A stretch of DNA of 12,175 nucleotides from an uncultured Dorea sp. (GTDB lineage: Bacteria > Bacillota > Clostridia > Lachnospirales > Lachnospiraceae). The DNA lies in NCBI GenBank assembly GCA_910584575.1, contig CAJUBG010000077.1:1-12175 (forward strand). Direction: 5' to 3'. Positions 1 to 6,604 of the stretch are shown here, one piece after another. The notes beneath the pieces were generated by a model that saw nothing but the letters and a program-made list of their open reading frames with translations, was not told where the DNA came from and ran no database searches. The translations under genes and the position numbers were made by a program. Positions within the stretch are counted from its first letter, which is position 1. Each line of letters opens with the position of its first letter.

Positions 1-27
1 TTCACAAAGATTTAAGGAAAAAGGGGG

Positions 28-56
28 TTTCCATTTCCTGTAAAGTTGATTATAAT
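28..56 (+). promoter_or_regulatory. Promoter of the mreB-recD2-comF unit
   Basis: A perfect -10 box TATAAT lies at 51-56, with a 4/6 -35 box TTTCCA at 28-33 and a 17-base spacer. Transcription would begin near position 63, which leaves a leader of about 115 bases before the rod-shape gene. This is a motif call by eye; no other equally good pair was seen in 1-178. Confidence 0.6.
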
Positions 57-90
57 GAAACGAGCACGAGAATGTGCAATATGAATGAAA

Positions 91-156
91 TCAACGAATG
101 ATGATTATATAGAGATGCGAAAAGAGTCAAGTCAACAAATGATAATCATATAGATA
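91..156 (+). repeat. Pair of 25-bp imperfect direct repeats in the mreB leader
   Basis: Copy 1 is at 91-115 and copy 2 at 132-156, a 41-base period, with 21 of 25 positions identical. Both begin TCAAC and contain an AATGAT core. Copy 2 holds a perfect 11-base palindrome, ATGATAATCAT (139-149); copy 1 has the same dyad with one mismatch (98-108). They lie after the predicted transcription start and before the ribosome binding site, so they could be tandem operators or leader RNA structure. The function is unknown. Confidence 0.6.
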
Positions 157-178
157 GCATTGGGAAAGGGGAAGAAGG

Positions 179-1168
179 ATGTCAGTAGATATCGGAATTG
201 ACTTGGGAACTGCCAGCGTCCTGGTCTATGTAAAAGGAAAAGGCGTCATACTGAAGGAGCCGTCTGTGGTTGCTTATGACAGGGATACGAATGCGATAAA
301 GGCCATTGGTGAAGAAGCACGTTTGATGTTGGGGAGGACGCCGGGGAATATTGTTGCCGTGCGCCCCCTTCGTCAGGGAGTCATTTCAGATTATACTGTG
401 ACAGAGAAGATGATAAAGTATTTTGTACAGAAGGCATTGGGGAAGCGTACGTTCAAGAAGCCGAGAATCAGCATCTGTGTTCCAAGCGGAGTGACTGAGG
501 TAGAGCGCAAGGCTGTGGAGGAGGCGACCTATGCGGCGGGCGCAAGGGAAGTGAACCTCATAGAAGAACCTGTGGCGGCGGCTATTGGCGCGGGAATCGA
601 TATCTCCAAGCCCTGTGGCAATATGATTGTTGATATCGGGGGAGGAACGGCGGATATCGCCGTGATTTCTCTTGGAGGAACCGTGGTGAATTCTTCAATT
701 AAGATTGCGGGTGATGATTTTGACGAGGCTATCGTCCGCTATATGCGCAAGAAGCATAACCTTCTGATTGGAGAACGTACGGCGGAGGACATTAAGATTA
801 AGATTGGGACGACTTATCCTCTGATTGAGGACGAGGAGTTAGAGGTGAGAGGCCGCAATCTGGTGACGGGGCTTCCCAAGACGGTGACAGTGACTTCTCT
901 GGAAACGGAGGAGGCGCTTCGCGAGCCTACGGGGCAGATTGTGGAGGAGGTCATTAACGTACTTGAAAGGACGCCCCCAGAGCTGTCTGCCGATATCCTG
1001 GACCGCGGGATTATGCTGACAGGAGGAGGCTCAATGCTTCGGGGACTGGAAGAACTGATAGAGGAGAAGACGGGAATCAATACCATGACGGCGGAGGATC
1101 CTATGAAGGTGGTTGCCATCGGCACCGGACAGTTTGTGGAATTGGTAAGCGGACGTAGAGAATTTTAA
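179..1168 (+). CDS. Rod shape-determining actin homologue, MreB/Mbl family
   Basis: Bacterial actin that polymerises on the inner face of the membrane and guides side-wall peptidoglycan synthesis. The 329 residues are the usual family length. The actin nucleotide-binding elements are in order: phosphate 1 GIDLGTAS (residues 6-13), the IEEPVAAAIGAG interdomain segment (about 127-138), phosphate 2 DIGGGTAD (152-159) and the adenosine motif TGGGSMLRG (281-289). The start at 179 has an AAAGGGG ribosome binding site at 164-170. mreC and mreD do not follow, so this is probably a stand-alone paralogue of the Mbl/MreBH kind rather than the mreBCD gene; that subfamily call is inference. Its stop overlaps the next start as TAATG, suggesting translational coupling to the helicase. 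Confidence 0.93.
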   Translation: MSVDIGIDLGTASVLVYVKGKGVILKEPSVVAYDRDTNAIKAIGEEARLMLGRTPGNIVAVRPLRQGVISDYTVTEKMIKYFVQKALGKRTFKKPRISICVPSGVTEVERKAVEEATYAAGAREVNLIEEPVAAAIGAGIDISKPCGNMIVDIGGGTADIAVISLGGTVVNSSIKIAGDDFDEAIVRYMRKKHNLLIGERTAEDIKIKIGTTYPLIEDEELEVRGRNLVTGLPKTVTVTSLETEEALREPTGQIVEEVINVLERTPPELSADILDRGIMLTGGGSMLRGLEELIEEKTGINTMTAEDPMKVVAIGTGQFVELVSGRREF

Positions 1169-3378
1169 TGGACACTATAAAAGGATATGTGGAACATATT
1201 GTGTACCGCAACGAGGAGAATGGATATACGGTTTTTAATCTGAATAATGACGACGGGGAGATAACCTGTGTCGGGAGGTTTCACTATGTGGAGGAGGGAG
1301 GGCTTTTAAAGCTTACGGGAGAGTATACGACCCATAAGCTCTATGGCCTTCAGTTCAAGGCAGAAACCTCCGAGGTCTGTGAGCCGGAGGATTTGGTATC
1401 GATTGAGAGGTATCTGGGCTCTGGGTCTATCAAGGGCGTGGGCGCTTCTCTGGCGGGAAAGATTGTGAAGAAGTTCAAGGAGGACACGTTCCGCATTATT
1501 GAGGAGGAGCCTGAACGGCTGGCTGAGATTAAAGGGATTAGCGAACGGAAGGCGCGGGAGATCTCGGCTCAGGTGGAGGAAAAGCGCGATATACGCCAGG
1601 CGATGATATTTCTCCAAAAGTACGGGATATCCACGACGCTGGCGGCTAAGATTTACCAGCATTACGGGCAGAGTGTGTACCGAGTCATAGAGGAGAATCC
1701 ATACCAGATTGCCGACCATGTGTCTGGGGTCGGCTTTAAGACGGCGGATGAGATTGCAATAAAGGTGGGGCTTCATGCAGATTCGGATTTCCGTATCCGC
1801 AGCGGCATCTTTTACACGTTGCTTAACAGTGTGAACGACGGGCATATTTTTCTTAAGCAGGAGGTGCTTGTCAGGAGGGCGGGCGAGCTTCTGGGCATTG
1901 AGCTTACGGATATTGAGAATTATCTGATGGATCTTGCAATGGAGAAGAAGATTGTCGTCAAGAAGGAAGCGGACGGTATGCGAATCTATCCGTCGCGTTA
2001 CTATTATATGGAAATGAATGTGGCGAGGATGCTGCACGACCTGGATGTGGACTATAAGGTGGAGGAAGGGCAGCTTAGGGACAGGCTTCTTATGGTTGAA
2101 AAGCGGGGAGGGCTGTGTCTGGACGAGATGCAGCGGACTGCCGTGGTGGAGGCTGTGAGGCGCGGGGTCATGGTGCTGACAGGAGGACCTGGTACCGGAA
2201 AGACTACTACCATCAATGCCATGCTTCATTTTTTTGAGAGTGAAGGGATGGATTTTCTGTTGGCGGCGCCTACCGGACGGGCTGCAAAACGGATGACGGA
2301 GGCCACCGGATATGAGGCCCAGACTATCCACAGGCTTCTGGAGGTTGCCGGAAATCCTGAGGAGGATGGCGCAAGCGGCTTCCAGAGGAATGAGGAGAAT
2401 CCCCTGGAGACGGATGTGGTCATTATCGACGAGGTGTCCATGGTGGATCTTCCGCTGATGTCGGCGCTGCTTCGGGCTATTGTCGCGGGGACAAGGCTGA
2501 TTCTGGTGGGCGACAGTAACCAGCTTCCCAGTGTTGGGCCGGGGAGTGTGCTGAAGGATATTATTGCTTCGGAGTGCTTTTCTGTGGTTATGCTGAAAAA
2601 GATCTTCCGTCAGGCGGGAGAAAGTGATATTGTTGTCAATGCCCACAAGATTAACCGCGGCGAGGAGGTTATACTGGACAATAAGAGCCGAGATTTCTTC
2701 TTTTTAAAGCGGCAGGATGCGAATGTGATTATCAGCGTAGTAATTACGCTGATTCAGAAAAAGCTTCCGAAATATGTGGATGCAAAGGAGTATGATATTC
2801 AGGTTTTAACTCCCATGCGTAAAGGGCTTCTGGGCGTGGAGCGTCTGAACCGGATTCTGCAGGAATATTTAAATCCGCCTGAAAAGGGGAAGACAGAGAA
2901 GGAGATCGGTGACCGCCTGTTCCGCGAGGGGGACAAGGTGATGCAGATTAAGAATAATTACCAGTTGGAGTGGGAGATTTCTACTAAGTATGGAATGACC
3001 ATTGACAAAGGCATGGGGATTTTCAACGGTGATATGGGAATCATCAGGCAGATTAATACCTATGAGGAGACGATAACCGTAGAGTACGACGAGCAGCGCA
3101 GGGTGAAGTATCCGTATGCTTTGCTGGATGAGCTGGAGTTGGCCTATGCCATTACCATACATAAATCACAGGGGAGTGAATATCCTGCGGTAGTGATTCC
3201 GCTGCTGTCAGGACCGAGACAGTTGTATCACAGGAATCTTTTGTATACGGCTGTGACAAGGGCAAGGCGCTGCGTGACTCTGGTTGGAAGCGACCAGGTA
3301 TTTCAGGAGATGATCCAGAATACGAATGAGCAGAGGCGCAACACCAGCCTTGCAGAGCGAATCCGAGAAATGCAATGA
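1168..3378 (+). CDS. recD2: ATP-dependent DNA helicase, RecD2 family
   Basis: Superfamily 1B 5'-3' DNA helicase of the RecD2 type found in bacteria as a protein independent of RecBC; it acts in DNA repair and replication-fork maintenance. The 736 residues are typical. The N-terminus is an OB-like segment (about 1-75) followed by helix-hairpin-helix repeats (around 80-210, e.g. IKGISERKA and VSGVGFKTADEIA), the mark of RecD2 over short RecD. Walker A GGPGTGKT is at 339-346, Walker B IIDE at about 419-422, motif V ITIHKSQG at 661-668 and motif VI TAVTRAR at 694-700. The ribosome binding site is poor, and the start shares one base with the preceding stop, so translation likely depends on re-initiation. 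The end overlaps comF by four bases (ATGA). Confidence 0.95.
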   Translation: MDTIKGYVEHIVYRNEENGYTVFNLNNDDGEITCVGRFHYVEEGGLLKLTGEYTTHKLYGLQFKAETSEVCEPEDLVSIERYLGSGSIKGVGASLAGKIVKKFKEDTFRIIEEEPERLAEIKGISERKAREISAQVEEKRDIRQAMIFLQKYGISTTLAAKIYQHYGQSVYRVIEENPYQIADHVSGVGFKTADEIAIKVGLHADSDFRIRSGIFYTLLNSVNDGHIFLKQEVLVRRAGELLGIELTDIENYLMDLAMEKKIVVKKEADGMRIYPSRYYYMEMNVARMLHDLDVDYKVEEGQLRDRLLMVEKRGGLCLDEMQRTAVVEAVRRGVMVLTGGPGTGKTTTINAMLHFFESEGMDFLLAAPTGRAAKRMTEATGYEAQTIHRLLEVAGNPEEDGASGFQRNEENPLETDVVIIDEVSMVDLPLMSALLRAIVAGTRLILVGDSNQLPSVGPGSVLKDIIASECFSVVMLKKIFRQAGESDIVVNAHKINRGEEVILDNKSRDFFFLKRQDANVIISVVITLIQKKLPKYVDAKEYDIQVLTPMRKGLLGVERLNRILQEYLNPPEKGKTEKEIGDRLFREGDKVMQIKNNYQLEWEISTKYGMTIDKGMGIFNGDMGIIRQINTYEETITVEYDEQRRVKYPYALLDELELAYAITIHKSQGSEYPAVVIPLLSGPRQLYHRNLLYTAVTRARRCVTLVGSDQVFQEMIQNTNEQRRNTSLAERIREMQ

Positions 3379-4121
3379 CATATAGAACATATAGATATGG
3401 AGGAATGTTTCGGAAAATAACAGAGAAAACGGTTTCCTGGATGTGGCCGGAGGTATGCCCTTTTTGCGGCAGGGTCAGCAGACAGGGGATTTGTACCGGA
3501 TGCAGAGAAAAACTGAAAACTCTCAGGATAAAAGAACCCAGATGTATGCGGTGCGGCAAACCGGTCAGCTATGGGGAACAGGAATTTTGCCATGACTGCA
3601 TGCATATGGAGCACTGGTATGACAGGGGGTATGGCTTGTGGCTGCACAAGGAGCCTGTCAGCACGTCTATCTATCAATTCAAGTACCACAATCAAAGGAG
3701 ATACGGGGTCTGTTATGTGGAGGAGCTCCTCCGCTGTTATGGCCGTTCGATAGAAACATGGGCCCCTGACCTTATGATTCCAATCCCACTTCACAAAAAG
3801 CGCAGAAGGAAAAGAGGGTATAACCAGGCGGCAGTTATTTGCCGTGAGCTTGGCGGCAGGCTAGGGATACCCGTGGACGAGAAATCTCTGGTCCGTATGC
3901 TTTATACAGAGCCGCAGAAAAAGCTCAGCCATCAGGAGAGAAGGAAGAATTTAAGACATGCGTTTGCAGTTAAAACGTGTTTCCGGCCTGTGCGTAAAGT
4001 GCTGCTAATCGACGATATTTACACGACAGGGAGTACCATAGACGCGGCAGCGGCGGTTTTGAAGGAGAAAGGAGTCGAAAAAGTCTATTTTTTAACTATA
4101 AGTATTGGACAAGGATACTGA
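3375..4121 (+). CDS. comF: ComF family protein (zinc-finger phosphoribosyltransferase-like)
   Basis: The 248 residues match the ComF/GntX family, needed for DNA uptake in competent bacteria but also widespread in species not known to be competent. The N-terminal zinc-binding region has paired cysteines at 28/31, 40/43, 57/60 and 72/75. The C-terminal half is a type I phosphoribosyltransferase domain, with the PRPP-binding loop VLLIDDIYTTGST at about 209-221. The ATG at 3375 overlaps the recD2 stop as ATGA and lacks a strong ribosome binding site, so coupling is likely. An in-frame ATG at 3405 has a GGAGG only one base upstream, too close to be preferred. Both neighbours concern DNA, which fits a DNA-processing role, but no substrate is known from sequence. 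Confidence 0.9.
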   Translation: MTYRTYRYGGMFRKITEKTVSWMWPEVCPFCGRVSRQGICTGCREKLKTLRIKEPRCMRCGKPVSYGEQEFCHDCMHMEHWYDRGYGLWLHKEPVSTSIYQFKYHNQRRYGVCYVEELLRCYGRSIETWAPDLMIPIPLHKKRRRKRGYNQAAVICRELGGRLGIPVDEKSLVRMLYTEPQKKLSHQERRKNLRHAFAVKTCFRPVRKVLLIDDIYTTGSTIDAAAAVLKEKGVEKVYFLTISIGQGY

Positions 4122-4134
4122 TATTTGTTATACT
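4106..4134 (+). promoter_or_regulatory. Promoter of the membrane protein-cdaA-cdaR-HPr unit
   Basis: The -35 box TGGACA (4106-4111, 5/6) and the -10 box TATACT (4129-4134, 5/6) are separated by 17 bases. A TG at 4126-4127 makes an extended -10. The promoter overlaps the last codons of comF; transcription would start near 4141 and give a leader of about 40 bases. No terminator is visible between comF and this unit, so read-through from upstream is also possible. Confidence 0.6.
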
Positions 4135-4179
4135 AAAAATGATGTTTGATTGTATCATAATAGCATTTTGAGGTGATTT

Positions 4180-4575
4180 ATGTTAGATAAGAAAAAAGTA
4201 GAGCTTATGACCCGTCTCGCTTTCTATGAGCAGACGGAGGGAAAGGAAGACTTTAAGATCAGTGAATATTACCGCAGGGACTACACAGGTCTTCACATGA
4301 TCTGCTCTTTTCTGTGGGTTACGGTGGGATATATCTGTGTGGTGGGGATGTTTGTGCTGGTGAAGATGGAGGATATAATGAATAATGTATCCAACGGTCT
4401 GATTATGATGCTGGCCGGCGCTGTGGTCCTGGGCTATATTTCCCTGATTATCGTGTATCTGATCATTACAGGCCATATCTACAATGAGAAGCATAAGGAT
4501 GCCAGACAGAGGGTTAAAAAATATAACCATAATCTGACACGGCTGCTTAGGATGTATGAAAAGGAGAACAGATAG
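4180..4575 (+). CDS. Small membrane protein of unknown function, two membrane segments
   Basis: I do not recognise a named family. The 131-residue protein has a charged N-terminal cytoplasmic-type segment (1-37), two hydrophobic helices at about 38-61 and 73-97 joined by a short loop with acidic residues (KMEDIMNN), and a very basic C-terminal tail (about 100-131) that may form an amphipathic helix. The positive charges at both ends suggest both termini are inside. A strong ribosome binding site, GAGGTGAT (4170-4177), supports the ATG at 4180. It is the first gene of the predicted cda unit and its stop directly abuts the next start, so the two membrane proteins are probably made together. Confidence 0.85.
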   Translation: MLDKKKVELMTRLAFYEQTEGKEDFKISEYYRRDYTGLHMICSFLWVTVGYICVVGMFVLVKMEDIMNNVSNGLIMMLAGAVVLGYISLIIVYLIITGHIYNEKHKDARQRVKKYNHNLTRLLRMYEKENR

Positions 4576-5688
4576 ATGGACAGTATATATGTACTACGAG
4601 GACGATTAGAGGAATTATATGCCAGGAATTCAAAAGTATATGACAAGGCTCTCCAGTTCATTCTGGCAGCTACAACCTTTATACTCATTAACCGGAATGT
4701 TGGCTTCATGAAGCTGGCGGCGTCTCCGGTGGCGGCAGTAGCCCTTGCGGTGCTCTGTACGTTCCTGCCCCTTGGGGTGACGGTGGTGGCGGCCACAGGG
4801 CTGATATTACTGCATATGTATTCTGTATCCCTCGGAATTCTGGCGGTGACAGCGGTTTTGTTTCTGGTAATGTATATTTTCTATCTGCGCCTTGCGCCCA
4901 GGATGGCGTTGGTGGCGTTGCTGACGCCTCTTGCGTTCTTCCTGCATATTCCTTATGTAATACCGGTTGCCTGCGGCCTTTCGGCTGCGCCGGGAAGTAT
5001 GGTGGCAGTTATTTGCGGTACAGTGGTGTATTACATGATGGAGTATGTGAAAAAGGCGGCAGCGAACCTGGATGGTTCGGGAGTGAAGGGTATGCTGACT
5101 CAGGGAACAGATTATCTCAGTAAAGTGTTCCAGAATAAAGAGATGTGGGTGATGCTCATTGCTTTCCTCATCTGTTTCTTTATTGTGTATACGATTCACA
5201 GGGCTTCGGTAGATCATGCGTGGAAGATAGCGATTGTGGCGGGGATTATCGCGAACCTGGTGGTGGTAGTGGCGGGAGATATTGTCCTTGGAGTGCATAC
5301 CTCCTACGGTATACTTATTGGAGGAAGCGTTGCGTCCATTGTAATCGGGCTGATTCTGGAGGTGTTTTATTTCTCGGTGGACTATACGAGAAGTGAGAAG
5401 CTGCAGTTTGAGGATGATGAGTATTACTATTATGTGAAGGCGGTTCCCAAGCTGTCGGTTGCAACGCCGGAAAAGACGGTGAAGCGAATCAATGAGAGGC
5501 AGGAGACGGAGATCATAGATACGGAATCTGTGAGGAAGAAGTCAGGGACAGCGTCCCCAGGCGTGGGAAAGAATGGAAAGAGACCCATGCCTAAGAAGGG
5601 GCAGTCGGTTAAGAAGCATGATATGAAGGAAGTGGATAAGATGCTTCTTACCCAGAGCCTCAGGAAAGATTTGAATATGAGAAAATAA
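4576..5688 (+). CDS. Polytopic membrane protein of unknown function
   Basis: I do not recognise a characterised family. The 370 residues contain roughly eight or nine hydrophobic helices: about 24-39, 45-64, 66-83, 84-104, 109-128, 130-157, 189-208, 217-235 and 243-268. A soluble loop lies between about 158 and 188. After the last helix comes a soluble tail of about 100 residues, beginning with an acidic, tyrosine-rich patch (FEDDEYYYYVKAVPK, 278-292) and ending in a basic, Lys/Gly/Pro-rich, probably disordered stretch. No ATP-binding partner or substrate motif is visible, so a transporter role would be guesswork. The ribosome binding site is AAGGAG (4561-4566). It abuts the gene before and lies 28 bases before cdaA, which suggests a job tied to the membrane or to c-di-AMP signalling. 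Confidence 0.85.
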   Translation: MDSIYVLRGRLEELYARNSKVYDKALQFILAATTFILINRNVGFMKLAASPVAAVALAVLCTFLPLGVTVVAATGLILLHMYSVSLGILAVTAVLFLVMYIFYLRLAPRMALVALLTPLAFFLHIPYVIPVACGLSAAPGSMVAVICGTVVYYMMEYVKKAAANLDGSGVKGMLTQGTDYLSKVFQNKEMWVMLIAFLICFFIVYTIHRASVDHAWKIAIVAGIIANLVVVVAGDIVLGVHTSYGILIGGSVASIVIGLILEVFYFSVDYTRSEKLQFEDDEYYYYVKAVPKLSVATPEKTVKRINERQETEIIDTESVRKKSGTASPGVGKNGKRPMPKKGQSVKKHDMKEVDKMLLTQSLRKDLNMRK

Positions 5689-5700
5689 AGGATGTCATTG

Positions 5701-5712
5701 AAAAGGAGGTGA
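5701..5712 (+). promoter_or_regulatory. Near-consensus ribosome binding site of cdaA
   Basis: AAAAGGAGGTGA is almost a complete match to the 16S rRNA anti-Shine-Dalgarno sequence, seven bases from the end of GGAGG to the ATG at 5717. It fixes the cdaA start and predicts efficient translation independent of the upstream gene. Confidence 0.85.
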
Positions 5713-5716
5713 GGGA

Positions 5717-6604
5717 ATGGAACAGCAGATTACCAGATTTGTAGGGAAGTATACCTTTTCCGGTTGGTTTTTTCCGGAGGTGCGGATTACGGATATTGTG
5801 GAGGTTTTGATCCTTACATTTCTGCTTTACCACATTATGGTATGGATTCGGAATACAAAGGCGTGGATGCTCTTAAAGGGTATTGTAGTGCTGGCTGTAT
5901 TCATTCTGGTCGCCGCTATTTTCAAGATGCATACCATACTGTATATTGCCAAGAATTCTGTTACAGTCATGGCGACAATCGCAATCGTCGTATTCCAGCC
6001 TGAGCTTAGAAGGGCTCTGGAGAAGCTTGGAGAGAAGCAGTTTTTACCCGCCATGGTTCCTTTTGAGACCGGGCGTGAGAAGGCGCGCTTCAGTGAAGAA
6101 ACCAGGGAGAGTATGATTGACGCCGCTTATGCCATGGGAAAGGTGAAGACAGGCGCCTTGATTGTGGTAGAGCAGGCGATTCGTCTTACAGAGTATGAGA
6201 GTACCGGAATCCGGATGGATTGTCTGGTGTCAAGCCAGGTTTTGATTAATATTTTTGAGCATAATACACCGCTGCATGACGGGGCGATTATTGTGCGGGG
6301 TGACAGGATTGTGTCGGCGACTTGTTATCTGCCCTTGTCCGACAACATGAGGATCAGTAAGTCTCTTGGAACCAGACACCGTGCGGCATTGGGAATGAGC
6401 GAGGTGAGTGATGCGCTGATTATCGTGGTTTCTGAGGAGACCGGAGCAGTTTCTGTGGCGCAGGGAGGATTCCTCTCCAGGAATATCACGGAGAAGGAAT
6501 TGAGAGAGAAGCTGTGCAGCATCCAGGATCGGAGAGTGGAGGCAAACAGGCTTGCAGCGCTGTGGAAAGGAAGGCGGAAGAATGAGAAGAAGACTGACAG
6601 CTAA
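5717..6604 (+). CDS. cdaA: Membrane diadenylate cyclase CdaA (DacA)
   Basis: Makes cyclic di-AMP from two ATP, the second messenger controlling potassium/osmolyte balance and cell-wall homeostasis in Firmicutes. The 295 residues match CdaA, about 270-290 in relatives. Three membrane helices at about 25-43, 52-69 and 72-93 are followed by the DAC (DisA_N) domain. The catalytic motifs are intact: DGA at 188-190 (in LHDGAIIV) and RHR at 220-222 (in GTRHRAALG). The protein lacks the DNA-binding parts of DisA and the coiled coil of CdaS. The next gene, cdaR, overlaps its end by 23 bases, as expected for enzyme and regulatory partner. A divalent metal, Mn2+ or Mg2+, is needed by the family. Confidence 0.95.
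   Translation: MEQQITRFVGKYTFSGWFFPEVRITDIVEVLILTFLLYHIMVWIRNTKAWMLLKGIVVLAVFILVAAIFKMHTILYIAKNSVTVMATIAIVVFQPELRRALEKLGEKQFLPAMVPFETGREKARFSEETRESMIDAAYAMGKVKTGALIVVEQAIRLTEYESTGIRMDCLVSSQVLINIFEHNTPLHDGAIIVRGDRIVSATCYLPLSDNMRISKSLGTRHRAALGMSEVSDALIIVVSEETGAVSVAQGGFLSRNITEKELREKLCSIQDRRVEANRLAALWKGRRKNEKKTDS
6566..6574 (+). promoter_or_regulatory. Ribosome binding site deciding the cdaR start
   Basis: AAAGGAAGG lies inside the end of cdaA, seven bases before the ATG at 6582. This spacing favours that ATG over the upstream in-frame TTG at 6552. Confidence 0.65.

Noticed and set aside
54..68. Possible catabolite response element before mreB
   Set aside because: The sequence ATGAAACGAGCACGA resembles the cre consensus but lacks one base in the spacing before the central CG.
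1306..2646. 446-codon open frame on the minus strand inside recD2
   Set aside because: It lies wholly antisense to a helicase with intact motifs; its translation is rich in His/Arg/Leu with no recognisable domain, and no promoter or convincing ribosome binding site was seen. It is a shadow of codon bias.
3376..3400. Short ACATATAG-type tandem repetition at the comF start
   Set aside because: It is coding sequence for the TYRTYRY N-terminus; the two short copies are too small to call a functional repeat.
4122..4179. Terminator after comF
   Set aside because: No GC-rich stem followed by a T run is present; the AT-rich dyads there look more like promoter-associated sequence.
4807..5298. 163-codon minus-strand open frame opposite the polytopic membrane protein
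   Set aside because: Translation is an Arg/His/Asn/Gln-rich antisense product of hydrophobic codons, with no domain or start signal.
6552..6581. Longer cdaR beginning at TTG 6552
   Set aside because: The ATG at 6582 has the better codon and a well-placed AAAGGAAGG, and starts just before the membrane helix as in other CdaR proteins.
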